NCBI RefSeq assembly: GCF_000193495.2 | Contig: NZ_AP023410.1 | Coordinates: 3,433,501-3,497,500 of the forward strand | Direction: 5' to 3' | DNA: 64,000 nucleotides | From: Acetobacter aceti NBRC 14818 | GTDB lineage: Bacteria > Pseudomonadota > Alphaproteobacteria > Acetobacterales > Acetobacteraceae | Shown: one piece after another, positions 1 to 8,253 of the stretch | Layout: each line of letters starts with the position of its first letter | Numbering within the stretch: the first letter of the stretch is position 1 | Notes under the pieces: model-generated | Seen by the model: the letters and a program-made list of their open reading frames with translations, nothing else | The model's database searches: none | What the model was told of the DNA's origin: nothing | Position numbers and translations under genes: made by a program

Positions 1-91
1 TTATGATTATTGATAATTAACAAGAGCAAACATCAGAAATTAATACCCTTTGAACTTGCGTATCCTTTTTCGTCCCAACCTATCATGTCAA

Positions 92-118
92 GAACTATTG
101 AAGATTGCTCAATAGTTC
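92..118. promoter_or_regulatory. perfect 10-bp inverted repeat
   Basis: Arms 92-101 and 109-118 are perfect reverse complements separated by 7 nt. A second, imperfect palindrome (150-166) centred on an EcoRI-like GAATTC lies 30 bp further on. No T-run follows on either strand, so an operator or cruciform is as likely as a terminator. The gene it might control lies outside the window to the left or is the DUF1275 gene, whose 3' end is nearby; I cannot decide which. Confidence 0.3.
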
Positions 119-190
119 GAACCTGTAAGAAATCCTGATGAGTTGAGCAGTCAAGGAATTCTTGACGACTTACCATTTTGCTAACGCCAG

Positions 191-216
191 CAAAAAGGTG
201 AGGGGCTTCCACCCTC
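191..216 (-). terminator. Rho-independent terminator of the DUF1275 gene
   Basis: On the minus strand, 15 nt after the stop codon, a GAGGG/CCCTC stem with a 7-nt loop is followed by ACC and five T. Position and T-run fit an intrinsic terminator for the gene ending at 231, although the stem is short. Confidence 0.5.
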
Positions 217-230
217 TGTCGTTGTTGGGT

Positions 231-947
231 TCAACCCACAGGCTCATGTGACAGCGCGCCGGGCAGGGCAAGACAGGCCAGAAGCCCCGCCAGCGCCAGA
301 AGAAACAGAGCGGACCACCAGCCATACAGAAAGGCGCCGGCCACGCCGCCCAGCGTGAAAGACAGCACAATGGCGGCATGCAGACCCAAGCGTTCGCGCG
401 TACCGGTCCGTCGGACCGGGTCAACTGGATGGAAAAAGCTCTCCAGCCAGTCCGCCAGTTCCAGCCCCACATCGGTGAGCATTCCCGTCATATGGGTGGT
501 ACGGACACGCGCCCCGGAAATGCGTGTGACCGTGGCGTTCTGGAGTCCCATGAGGAAACTCAGCCCGTAGACCAGCACCGGATCCCGTGGCTGGGCCGAA
601 AACAGAAGATCCACAGCCCCCAGAAGCCCGAGCAGGCAGGCTTCCAGAAGGATGCTTCGTGCGTAGATCGAGGGCAGGTTGTGGCGACGGCCTGCATTGA
701 CCAGCAGCGCCGATAGCACGGCTCCTGCGACAAAGGCCAGTATTAGACCGCAGCAGGACAGGACAAGTTCCAGATGGCCCTCATGCAGGCCGCTCGCCAG
801 CGCGGAGACATTCCCCGTCATGTTGGCCGAGTAATAGCCAACGGCCAGAAAACCGGCGGCGTTCACAGCACCGGCAATGGCCGCCAGCGAGCAGCCCAGA
901 CGCCTGTCGATGCTGGCGTTACGCTCCGCCCCCTCGTGAACAAGCAC
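231..947 (-). CDS. DUF1275 (YoaK-type) membrane protein
   Basis: This 238-aa integral membrane protein has about six hydrophobic segments and the DUF1275 hallmark near residues 38-50 (Y-S-A-N-M-T-G-N-V), plus GLQNA and THMTG motifs around residues 134-155. The family is widespread and its transported substrate, if any, is unknown. The start is GTG at 947, chosen because GGGAGG lies 5 nt upstream. It is transcribed alone, with a probable terminator just after the stop. The family call rests on motif recognition and length (members are usually 220-250 aa). Confidence 0.85.
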   Translation of the reverse strand: MLVHEGAERNASIDRRLGCSLAAIAGAVNAAGFLAVGYYSANMTGNVSALASGLHEGHLELVLSCCGLILAFVAGAVLSALLVNAGRRHNLPSIYARSILLEACLLGLLGAVDLLFSAQPRDPVLVYGLSFLMGLQNATVTRISGARVRTTHMTGMLTDVGLELADWLESFFHPVDPVRRTGTRERLGLHAAIVLSFTLGGVAGAFLYGWWSALFLLALAGLLACLALPGALSHEPVG

Positions 948-1254
948 CTGTGCCTCCCATCCTGACTTAGCGCATGAGGAGACTCCGTGTTCATCGGCTT
1001 CCCCGGACAGCGATCTTTTTTATGAGCAGGATAGTAACAGCCCGTCCCCTTCCGACAAAATTGCCTGCTTTCGCATCCTTGTCCTTCCCTCTCTCTCGCG
1101 CAAAGGGCGAACCTCCAAGAGGACAAGCGTGTCCTCCCACGCCCCCGCAGCGCGCACAGAATCCCACATTGCCCCGACAGAGTACAGAGAAAAATGTCAG
1201 TTTGCCGTGACATCGGCTTGCGCAAGTTTGCAAGTTTAGTCGCTTTAACTATGG
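948..1254. other. intergenic stretch, no gene supported
   Basis: About 300 bp between the DUF1275 start and the broken lipoprotein gene. Open frames exist on both strands but are low-complexity, cysteine/arginine-rich shadows with no recognisable protein character. A 6-bp inverted repeat (ATGTCA at 1194-1199, TGACAT at 1208-1213) and a short direct repeat of CAAGTTT near 1222-1237 lie just before the pseudogene and could be remains of its promoter. Confidence 0.4.
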
Positions 1255-1591
1255 TTTAGCGCCTGCACCACAATCCCCACCCGCGCCTGCCACCACATGC
1301 TCGGCCTATCCCGCGCCGACGTGGTAGCTTGCGCCGGGGTGCCGGACATGGGACGAGGCGCGCGACGGGCAGGAGGTGCTGACTTATCGGCAGGACGCTC
1401 TGGTGCAGGGGCCACTCGACATCAAGACGCCGCTCACCTTCGAGTTGAACATCGGCGGACATGGGACGTGCCGGACAGGCGTCGCCACCCGTGAGGGGCG
1501 CGTCGTTCGAGTGACGTATTCTGGGCCGAGCGCGGCGTTGGAGGGGAGAGATGGGGCCTGTGCCGGGGTGGTGAGGGGATGTTTGCGTTAG
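1255..1591 (+). pseudogene. frameshifted, signal-less copy of the 8371-8757 lipoprotein gene
   Basis: Frame 1 from 1261 reads ACTTIPT, then LSRADVVACAGVPD, matching CTTIPT and VSRSDLVACAGVPD of the intact lipoprotein at 8371-8757. After codon GAC-ATG the match continues only in frame 2 (DEARDGQEVL against DETRDNQEVL) and runs to the end (VTYSGPSAALEGRDGACAG against VAYTGPSSTWQGKDAACAP). A single extra G at about 1350-1351 explains the shift. The signal-peptide region upstream of the lipobox is missing: frame 1 has a stop at 1246-1248. So the gene has lost both its start and its frame. It is clearly a paralogue and probably not expressed as a lipoprotein. Confidence 0.85.
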
Positions 1592-1699
1592 GGAGTGAGG
1601 CCAGAAGCTGTGGCTCGACAGTATCCGGCATTTTATCCGGGATCATGTGCGGAATGGGCGCTTCATGCGCCAACAAAGACCGGCTATTTTCAGGAAAAA

Positions 1700-1774
1700 T
1701 GGTGCCGGCGGAGAGATTCGAACTCCCGGCCTTCGGTTTACAAAACCGCTGCACTACCACTGTGCTACGCCGGC
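1700..1774 (-). tRNA. tRNA-Thr (anticodon UGU)
   Basis: Reading the minus strand from 1774: acceptor GCCGGCG pairs with CGCCGGC, D-arm GCAC/GTGC, anticodon arm GCGGT-TTTGTAA-ACCGA with anticodon TGT, TΨC arm GGGAG-TTCGAAT-CTCTC, discriminator A and an encoded CCA (1700-1702). The outermost anticodon-stem pair is G-A, otherwise all stems are paired. UGU reads ACA and related threonine codons. It lies between the pseudogene and anmK. Confidence 0.95.
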
Positions 1775-1810
1775 AACGTGGCGGGGTATATAGCGTCTCC
1801 ACTCACAGCG

Positions 1811-2938
1811 TCAAGAGTCTTCGTCGGAGAGAGAAAGCCACTGCGGAAGAGTAGTCAGACCGGCGCAGGTAAGACGTCCGCCGGGCAGAAAATCAGGGGC
1901 TCCGGTGATGTCGGGAGCGGAGAGGGGAAGCCAGCGTAAAACCCGCACGGCGAGAAAGCCGAAACACTCGGCTTCCAGAGCGTCTCCATTCCAGCCAAGA
2001 CTGTCTCCCGATCTGACGGGAGCATTCAGGGCCTTTTGCAGCTCTTCCATCAGCACGGGATTGTGACGTCCACCGCCGCAGACGTACCAGACGGCGGGCT
2101 TTTCCGGAAAGCGTGTCTGCGCCACGGCGGCAACAGTAAAAGCGGCGAGTGTGGCGGCTCCATCGGCAGGAGAGCAGCCTGAAACTGCATCCAGAGCCGC
2201 GATGAAACTCTGGCGATCAAGGGATTTCGGGGCAGGGCGGCTGAAATAGGGATCGGCCAGAAGCGCATCGAGAATAGTCTGATCGACCTGTCCCTTCCGG
2301 GCCAGCGCGCCGTCCATGTCACAGGCCACACCTGTGTGCCGGAACGCCCAGTCATCCATCAGCGCATTGCCGGGACCAGTGTCACAGGCAATGATCTCGC
2401 CATTTCGTCCGAGGAAGGTGACATTGGCCACGCCGCCGATGTTGAGTATCGCGACGGGGCGTTGAGCGTCCTGCAACAGCGCCGCATGATACCAGGGGGC
2501 GAGCGGCGCGCCTTCGCCACCGGCCGCAACGTCGGCACTGCGGAAATCATGCACCACTGGAAGCTGCGTTTCGCGTGACAGCAGCGCCGCGTCGCCGATC
2601 TGCCAGGTGCGATGCAGTGCCGGGGCGTGATAGATCGTCTGTCCGTGAAAACCGATCACATCGACGGGGCCTGTCTGAAGCCGCAAGGCCTGAACGGCTT
2701 CGATGTGGCGTTCTGTCAGGCGTCTTTCGACGTCCAGCATTTCAGGCGCATCGGGAGAAAGATGTGCTGCACGATCCAGAAGCGCGCGGGCACACTGACG
2801 AAGGTCGGCGTCATAGGGCAGGGACAGGGAAGGGCCGCGCTCGAAAACCGTGACGCCATCCGTGCGGATGACAGCGGCGTCCACCCCGTCCAGCGAAGTG
2901 CCGCTCATCAGGCCAATCACGTTGAGCGGGCGACTCAT
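1811..2938 (-). CDS. anmK: anhydro-N-acetylmuramic acid kinase
   Basis: AnmK phosphorylates 1,6-anhydro-N-acetylmuramic acid released from murein turnover, opening the anhydro ring to give MurNAc-6-phosphate in the cytoplasm. The 375-aa protein has the family's N-terminal motif GLMSGTSLDGVDAA (residues 9-22), the mid-protein INIGGVANVTFL and the GPGNALMDDW motif, all typical of the ASKHA kinase fold. Length is normal. The start ATG at 2938 has GGAG about 9 nt upstream. It follows the ABC ATPase gene by 32 nt on the same strand, so it is probably the last gene of an mlaE-mlaF-anmK operon, linking lipid transport with murein recycling only by co-transcription as far as I can see. Confidence 0.95.
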   Translation of the reverse strand: MSRPLNVIGLMSGTSLDGVDAAVIRTDGVTVFERGPSLSLPYDADLRQCARALLDRAAHLSPDAPEMLDVERRLTERHIEAVQALRLQTGPVDVIGFHGQTIYHAPALHRTWQIGDAALLSRETQLPVVHDFRSADVAAGGEGAPLAPWYHAALLQDAQRPVAILNIGGVANVTFLGRNGEIIACDTGPGNALMDDWAFRHTGVACDMDGALARKGQVDQTILDALLADPYFSRPAPKSLDRQSFIAALDAVSGCSPADGAATLAAFTVAAVAQTRFPEKPAVWYVCGGGRHNPVLMEELQKALNAPVRSGDSLGWNGDALEAECFGFLAVRVLRWLPLSAPDITGAPDFLPGGRLTCAGLTTLPQWLSLSDEDS

Positions 2939-2970
2939 GACGACAAACTCCGGCTGGACATAAACAAGCT

Positions 2971-3783
2971 CTAACGGCGAAGTTCCATGGAAATCGGACC
3001 CTCACGCCGACCGTGCGTGAACTGATCCACCATGGCGTTACCTGAATGCATGAGCGAGGTCGCCGGTCCCTGCCACACCAGCTTTCCCTGATACAGCATG
3101 GCGGCCTCGTCGCCGATCCTCTGGGCGGAAGCCATGTCGTGCGTGATGGCGATGGCGGTCGATCCCATCCTTTTCACGCAGTCGACAATCAGCCCGTCAA
3201 TGACCGCGCCCATGATCGGATCAAGGCCGGTCGTCGGTTCGTCGAAGAACAGAATCTCGGGTCGGTCGGCGATGGCGCGGGCCAGTCCGACACGCTTCTG
3301 CATGCCGCCTGACAGTTCGGATGGGGAGAGATCGCCAACCGATGGGTCGAGGCCGACCTGTTCCAGAACAGCATTTGCCCGCGCCCGCGCTTCCGTACGC
3401 GAGAGACGCGGATGCTTTTCAGAATGTCTTGTCGGTTCAGGAGCCAGCAGACCGAAAGCGACGTTTTCCCAGACGGACAGGCTGTCGAACAGGGCGGCGT
3501 TCTGGAACAGCATGCCGATTTCGCCGATCCGTTCTTCACGCTCACGGCGAGGTGCACGTAGTACGTCCACACCGTCAATCTCGATCAGCCCTTCGTCCGG
3601 CTGGATGAGACCGAGAATGCAGCGGAGCAGAACAGATTTCCCCGATCCAGACCCACCGATGATCACGAAAGAGGTTCCTGTCGGCACGTCGAGATCAACG
3701 CCATCGAGCACGACTTTCGACCCGAAAGCCTTGCGCAGCCCACGGATACGGATTTTCGGTGCGGAGGATGAGGTGTCTGTCAT
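2971..3783 (-). CDS. mlaF: MlaF-type phospholipid ABC transporter ATPase
   Basis: ATP-binding subunit of an MCE/Mla-type ABC importer that moves phospholipids between the membranes. The 270-aa protein has Walker A GGSGSGKS at residues 43-50, signature LSGGMQKR near 157-164 and Walker B ILFFDEPTTGLDP, with the MlaF-like tail after the H-loop (AITHDMASA). Its ATG overlaps the stop of the permease gene by 4 bp (ATGA), showing translational coupling with mlaE. The symbol is by family; orthology with E. coli mlaF is inferred. No substrate-binding MCE (mlaD) or mlaB gene follows, which is unusual. Confidence 0.88.
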   Translation of the reverse strand: MTDTSSSAPKIRIRGLRKAFGSKVVLDGVDLDVPTGTSFVIIGGSGSGKSVLLRCILGLIQPDEGLIEIDGVDVLRAPRREREERIGEIGMLFQNAALFDSLSVWENVAFGLLAPEPTRHSEKHPRLSRTEARARANAVLEQVGLDPSVGDLSPSELSGGMQKRVGLARAIADRPEILFFDEPTTGLDPIMGAVIDGLIVDCVKRMGSTAIAITHDMASAQRIGDEAAMLYQGKLVWQGPATSLMHSGNAMVDQFTHGRREGPISMELRR

Positions 3784-4565
3784 TGTGCGAAGAACAGGTC
3801 TGTCAGGAGGTAATCGAATGCGAGCACAAGGATCGACGCGGAGACAACAGCAGCGGTTGTAGCGCTGCCGACTCCCTCGGCGCCCCCGCGGCTTGTGTAG
3901 CCGTAATAACAGCCCATCAGGGTGATGAGAAAACCGAACACGGTGGCCTTCACCAGCCCGACCATGACGTCTTCTGTCTTCAGGGCGTTCATGGTGGCGG
4001 CGATATAATTATCCGGCGCGAAGCCAAGCTTCACCGTCGCTACCGTAAAGCCGCCTGCGACACCCAGAATATCGGCCACCACCACCAGCAGCGGCAGAGC
4101 GATCACACCGGCGGCAAGACGAGGGGCCACAAGATATTTCATCGGATGGGTACGCAGTGTCGTCAGGGCGTCGATCTGGTCCGTCACCCGCATGGTGCCG
4201 ATCTGCGCCGCCATGGCGGCACCCACGCGACCCGCGACCATAAGGCCCGCCATGACAGGGCCGAGTTCGCGCGTCACCGCGAGCACGACGATATTCGCGA
4301 TGGCGCTCTGGGCGTGGTACTGCGCGAAGCCGGTGTAGGACTGGAGTGCGATCACGCCGCCTGAGAACAGGGCGGTGAGGGCGACAACCGGTAGGGACAG
4401 AAAGCCGGTATCGAGGAGCGACTGGAGAAAGACCCGCCAGTAAAAAGGCGGCCGGAAGAAGCAGGAAATTCCTTCCAGTGCAAAAAGGCCAATGGAACCG
4501 GCCCCGCGTGTCACGACAAACACCGTTCGGCCCAGCAGGGCGACAAGATCAAGCAGGGTGTTCAT
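3780..4565 (-). CDS. mlaE: MlaE-type phospholipid ABC transporter permease
   Basis: Integral-membrane permease of the MlaE/YrbE family, partner of the adjacent ATPase. From ATG 4565 the protein is 261 aa, the normal size. The conserved cytoplasmic coupling region is clear: ELGPVMAGLMVAGRVGAA followed by EIGTMRVTDQIDAL-like AQIGTMRVTDQIDAL. Several hydrophobic segments follow. The frame is open upstream to 4850, but that part overlaps the divergent UDP-glucose dehydrogenase gene and is not MlaE-like, so the internal Met (MNTLLDL) is preferred; its ribosome-binding site is weak. A slightly longer start (MALNDC at about 23 residues upstream) cannot be excluded. Confidence 0.88.
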   Translation of the reverse strand: MNTLLDLVALLGRTVFVVTRGAGSIGLFALEGISCFFRPPFYWRVFLQSLLDTGFLSLPVVALTALFSGGVIALQSYTGFAQYHAQSAIANIVVLAVTRELGPVMAGLMVAGRVGAAMAAQIGTMRVTDQIDALTTLRTHPMKYLVAPRLAAGVIALPLLVVVADILGVAGGFTVATVKLGFAPDNYIAATMNALKTEDVMVGLVKATVFGFLITLMGCYYGYTSRGGAEGVGSATTAAVVSASILVLAFDYLLTDLFFAQ

Positions 4566-4837
4566 CCGGCGCAGTCGGTCCTTTGCAGTATGAGATGTGC
4601 AGCTTTTGCACTGCGGACAATCATTTAGAGCCATACAGCCGTAGCCCGCCAGTCGGATGACGTCAAAATTCTCTTTTATTCCGGGTCTGTGCTGACTTGC
4701 AGTGTCTGTGATTTCTTGTTGAAACTCTTTCGTTCTGGCCTTGACCGGAGGGGACCGGACGGGTTCAAGTCTGAGCGATTTCGGGCGGGCGCCCTGTTCG
4801 TCTGATGACAGGCCCGGAAAATCGGGAGGAGACTTCG

Positions 4838-6163
4838 GTGCGTATTGCAATGATCGGGGGAGGCTATGTTGGCCTCGTTTCGGCTGCGTGTTTCGCGGAA
4901 TTCGGAATTGAAGTGGCCGTGGTTGAAAACAGCCCGGCGCGACTGGCGGCCCTGCGCAAAGGACAGATCCCTATCTATGAACCTGGCCTCGACAAGCTGG
5001 TCGAATCCAACATGCAGGCGGGGCGTCTGTCTTTCGGTGATGACATCGCCGCAGCGGTAAAAGACGCTGAAGCCGTGTTTATTGCTGTCGGCACGCCGCC
5101 GCGGAATGGCGATGGCGCAGCGGACATGCAGTATGTCCATGCGGCAGCACAGCAGATCGCTCGTTCGCTCACCAATTATGCGGTTGTCGTGACAAAATCG
5201 ACGGTTCCGGCTGGCACCAGCCGCCGCATCGCCGAGATCATCCGGGCCACGCGTCCTGACGCCGATTTCGACGTCGCATCCAATCCAGAGTTTCTGCGCG
5301 AAGGCAGCGCGATCGGTGACTTCATGCGTCCGGATCGTGTGATCATTGGTCTCGACAAGACGGCTCCGGACGGCGGCGCTCGCGCTGAAGCTGTTATGCG
5401 GAAGGTCTATCGTCCGCTGTCCCTGATCGAAGCGCCGCTGCTCTTCACAACGCTGGAGACATCGGAACTCACGAAATACGCTTCCAACTCGTTCCTTGCG
5501 ATGAAGATCTCCTTCATCAACGAGATGGCCAGTCTTTGTGAAAAGCTGGGCGCGGATGTGCATGATCTGGCCAAAGGTATGGGTCTTGATGGCCGTATCG
5601 GCCGCAAGTTCCTGCATCCGGGTCCGGGTTACGGCGGTTCCTGCTTCCCGAAGGACACTCTGGCTCTGTCGCGTATTGGTCAGGAGGCTGGAAGCCCTTG
5701 CCGTCTCGTCGAGACAACCGTCCAAGTCAATGATGCCCGCAAGATCGGTATGGCCGGTCGTATCATCGCAGCCTGTGGTGGTTCGGCGGAAGGCAAGACG
5801 ATTGCTGTTCTCGGTCTGACCTTCAAGCCTGAGACCGACGATATGCGCGAGGCGCCGTCGATCCCCATTCTGCACCGCCTGGCGGAAGCAGGTGCGAAGC
5901 TGCGGGCGTTTGATCCTGTCGGCATGGAAGTGGCGGCTCCGATGATGCCGCCGACCACGACGTACTGCACCGATGCGCTGGATGCGGCCAAGGGCGCAGA
6001 TGCGCTGGTTGTGCTGACGGAGTGGAATGTCTTCCGTGCGCTTGCTCCCAAGGCTCTTGTGGAGGCCATGAAAGGCAAGGTTGTCGTCGATCTGCGTAAC
6101 ATCTTCGATCCGGCGGCGATGCGGGCTGTTGGTCTGGACTATCAGTCGGTTGGCCGTCCCTGA
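4838..6163 (+). CDS. ugd: UDP-glucose 6-dehydrogenase
   Basis: Oxidises UDP-glucose to UDP-glucuronate with two NAD+, providing precursor for acidic exopolysaccharide, capsule or modified LPS. The 441-aa protein has the N-terminal NAD-binding GGGYVG (residues 7-12), the catalytic cysteine in GGSCFPKD (Cys at about 269), the central helix SFINEMA and the C-terminal LGLTFKPETDDMREAPS motif. Start is GTG 4838, chosen because GGGAGGAG lies 6 nt before it; an upstream in-frame ATG at 4805 has no such site. It stands alone, divergent from mlaE, and is followed by a strong terminator. Confidence 0.95.
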   Translation: MRIAMIGGGYVGLVSAACFAEFGIEVAVVENSPARLAALRKGQIPIYEPGLDKLVESNMQAGRLSFGDDIAAAVKDAEAVFIAVGTPPRNGDGAADMQYVHAAAQQIARSLTNYAVVVTKSTVPAGTSRRIAEIIRATRPDADFDVASNPEFLREGSAIGDFMRPDRVIIGLDKTAPDGGARAEAVMRKVYRPLSLIEAPLLFTTLETSELTKYASNSFLAMKISFINEMASLCEKLGADVHDLAKGMGLDGRIGRKFLHPGPGYGGSCFPKDTLALSRIGQEAGSPCRLVETTVQVNDARKIGMAGRIIAACGGSAEGKTIAVLGLTFKPETDDMREAPSIPILHRLAEAGAKLRAFDPVGMEVAAPMMPPTTTYCTDALDAAKGADALVVLTEWNVFRALAPKALVEAMKGKVVVDLRNIFDPAAMRAVGLDYQSVGRP

Positions 6164-6173
6164 GATGAAAGTG

Positions 6174-6209
6174 TCAGGGGAGACGCTTCATGCGCTCCCC
6201 TGATTTTTC
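6174..6209 (+). terminator. Rho-independent terminator of ugd
   Basis: Eleven nt after the ugd stop, a 9-bp perfect stem (TCAGGGGAG / CTCCCCTGA) extended inside by CGC/GCG closes on a small TTCAT loop and is followed by a T-run. A textbook intrinsic terminator. Confidence 0.88.
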
Positions 6210-6300
6210 TTTCAGGCAGGGCAAATAATCTTGATATGACAGGAGAGAGGATCTCCACTATTTTCGTGCGTTCATAGGCATACGTGCGAGGAGGAAAAGC

Positions 6301-6474
6301 GTGATGGAATGGCAGGGTCTGATTTCCATACTCATCGCTGTTTTCATGTTTTTCATTCTGCCGGTGATCATAGGTTTCGCCATTGTGATCAGGGATGCGC
6401 GCTGGCAGGCCGAGCAATCCTGTTGCCGTAAACCCCGGCGTATCATGCCGAAAGAAGTTACGGTTTCCCGATGA
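6301..6474 (+). CDS. small single-span membrane protein
   Basis: A 57-aa protein (GTG 6301; or 56 aa from ATG 6304) with a very strong ribosome-binding site, GAGGAGG, 6-9 nt upstream. Residues 5-30 form one long hydrophobic helix (LISILIAVFMFFILP onward), followed by a basic, arginine-rich tail with two adjacent cysteines. No family recognised. The perfect Shine-Dalgarno and the membrane-like composition make it a likely real gene despite its size. It lies between the ugd terminator and a frameshifted gene on the other strand. Confidence 0.6.
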   Translation: MMEWQGLISILIAVFMFFILPVIIGFAIVIRDARWQAEQSCCRKPRRIMPKEVTVSR

Positions 6475-6625
6475 AGGGGAGGTTTTCGTGGTGGATATGC
6501 GAAAACCTATTACGAGAACGACGATACGGTCCTTGCTTTGGAAACACGGCACAGGCGTAATCAGTATAGTTTTCTGAAAATTCAGAGAGTAGAATTTTTC
6601 GCTCAATATAGCATTGCTCAAGCTG

Positions 6626-6846
6626 TTATTTTTGCTGGAGTTCAGAAGACAGCGTTTGATGGCTGCTTCCTGACTTTGTCTTTAATTTGTCAGTTGCCCG
6701 GTCGACGGCTCGACCAGCCTTCTCAAGCGGGCTTTTCGGTGGATCAACAGCATCCACTTTTTTAACAAAAGTCTGTTCGTGAGGCTCGTAGGCTGTCAGG
6801 CCGACGCGACGCAGACGACTGAAAGAGCGAAGAAGGCAGAGCGCAT
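6626..6846 (-). pseudogene. small exported protein, frameshifted after the signal peptide
   Basis: From ATG 6846 (AGGCGG 7 nt upstream) the minus strand encodes a clean signal peptide, MRSAFFALSVVCVASA, and then stops at TGA (6796-6798). In the frame shifted by one base, an uninterrupted hydrophilic sequence continues at once (LTAYEPHEQTFVKKVDAVDP, later KAGRAVDRATDKLKTKSG) to TAA at 6626-6628. Together they read as one 70-75-aa periplasmic or lipoprotein-like polypeptide broken by a one-base deletion at the signal-peptide junction. Sequencing error is possible. No family recognised. Confidence 0.55.
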
Positions 6847-7090
6847 TGAAAAACCGCCTGTAAATTTTTGCAGAGCATGCGGGGCTGGCAGGAATTGTGA
6901 CGTTCCATCACTTTTGAGAACATTCCAAAACAGGTTTCCTGTGCCAGTTATCGGCCAGTTTTAAAAACGGGAATGACTCGGTCCCTGTGTAAGGGACAGT
7001 TATAGAAAAGCGGGTAATTGAGCCGCCGGTTATATGCCTTGAAATTATTCCTAATAAATTTATTTCATTTTAATATAAAGAATATTGTTG

Positions 7091-7168
7091 ATGATGAGTT
7101 TTATTTTTGGTCTCTGGACGGGTGGTTTTATTGGGATTTTTGTAAGTTTAATTTTTAACAAGTCATAA
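7091..7168 (+). CDS. possible 25-aa hydrophobic membrane peptide
   Basis: ATG-ATG start followed by MMSFIFGLWTGGFIGIFVSL and a short polar end. The pattern (SFI-GLW-GG-IGIF) resembles the DUF3789 type of miniature membrane proteins, from memory. It lies in a markedly AT-rich stretch just before the glycosyltransferase and ends 5 nt before that gene's ATG, so it could be coupled to it. No good ribosome-binding site is visible, so support is weak. Confidence 0.3.
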   Translation: MMSFIFGLWTGGFIGIFVSLIFNKS

Positions 7169-7173
7169 TATAC

Positions 7174-8253
7174 ATGAAAAATCGTCTTCTATTTATTTTG
7201 AAGTCCCGTGAAGGTCATTGGGGCTACGGTTCGCGTGAATCTGGTCTTTCAAATTCTGTCCGTTTTGTCGTGGACATGCTCAATGCAAATGGCATTGAAG
7301 CCCAATCCGTTGAAGTCGCAGATAACAACGCGATTGATCGGGAGGTAACAGCCTACAGGCCAACGCATGTGATCATCGAGGCGTTCTGGGTTGTTCCGGA
7401 AAAATTCGATATCCTCCAAAAGCTGCATCCACAGGTTCAATGGATCGTCAGAGATCACTCGGAAACGCCGTTTCTTGCCAATGAAGGCATCGCCTTTGGC
7501 TGGACCGTTGATTATCTGCAGCGTGGTGTTGAGGTTATGTGCAACGCACCGCGCGCCGTGTCGGATATGGCGGTTGTAGCGATGGGCTGTGGGCTGGACC
7601 CGTCCGGCATTACCTACGGACCGAATGTTTATCCCGTCCCGCGTCTGTGTGACATCGCTCCTCATACCCGCCAGCAGGGTGTCGTTAATATCGGCTGTTT
7701 CGGGGCTGTGCGTCCACTGAAAAATCATATGACGCAGGCGATCGCCGCCATTGCGTTTGCTGAGTCCATTGGTTCGGTTCTGCGTTTCCACATTAACGCA
7801 ACGCGTGTGGAAGGGCAGGGAAGTCCCGTCCTGAAAAACCTGCGTGAACTCTTCGCAAGATCAGATCATGAACTGGTCGAGCATGGCTGGATGCCACATG
7901 CAGAATTTCTGTCCGTGCTGTCCGGGATCGATATTCTTATGCAGGTTTCCTTTACGGAAACATTCAATATTGTCGCAGCCGATGCAATGGCCATGAGTGT
8001 TCCGGTGCTGGTATCATCCGAATTGCCGTGGATTGGTCATTACGCGCACCGAAATCCTACAGATGCCGCCGACATGGCGCAGGGCCTGTATGCGATCTGG
8101 AACGAAAATGAACACGAGCGTCTGAAGCGACTTCTGAAACAGCGACGTGACATGGAAGTCTATTGCGCCCGCTCTTCCGCGACGTGGCAGCGTCGTTTCG
8201 GTGGAAAAGCCCGATTGGTCGGCATGGAAACGCAGGGCATGGCGAATGCCTGA
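7174..8253 (+). CDS. glycosyltransferase, GT4-like
   Basis: A 359-aa protein with the two-domain layout of GT-B glycosyltransferases: an N-terminal half with HVIIEAFWVVPEKF and a C-terminal nucleotide-sugar domain with the region TETFNIVAADAMAMSVPVL (from about residue 260), the usual GT4 position of the donor-binding E-x7-E motif, here altered. The donor and acceptor sugars cannot be told. The ATG at 7174 follows an AT-rich leader and has no strong Shine-Dalgarno. The next gene starts inside its last codons (8246), forming an operon with two small envelope proteins. The AT-rich leader and flanking broken genes suggest an acquired or decaying locus. Confidence 0.75.
   Translation: MKNRLLFILKSREGHWGYGSRESGLSNSVRFVVDMLNANGIEAQSVEVADNNAIDREVTAYRPTHVIIEAFWVVPEKFDILQKLHPQVQWIVRDHSETPFLANEGIAFGWTVDYLQRGVEVMCNAPRAVSDMAVVAMGCGLDPSGITYGPNVYPVPRLCDIAPHTRQQGVVNIGCFGAVRPLKNHMTQAIAAIAFAESIGSVLRFHINATRVEGQGSPVLKNLRELFARSDHELVEHGWMPHAEFLSVLSGIDILMQVSFTETFNIVAADAMAMSVPVLVSSELPWIGHYAHRNPTDAADMAQGLYAIWNENEHERLKRLLKQRRDMEVYCARSSATWQRRFGGKARLVGMETQGMANA

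Noticed and set aside
4676..5875. 399-aa minus-strand frame across ugd
   Set aside because: Antisense shadow of ugd, rich in Arg/His/Thr, with no motif and no ribosome-binding site.
8147..8245. Longer start for the 42-aa membrane protein
   Set aside because: It would lie wholly within the glycosyltransferase gene; the ATG at 8246 gives a membrane peptide with coupling overlaps.
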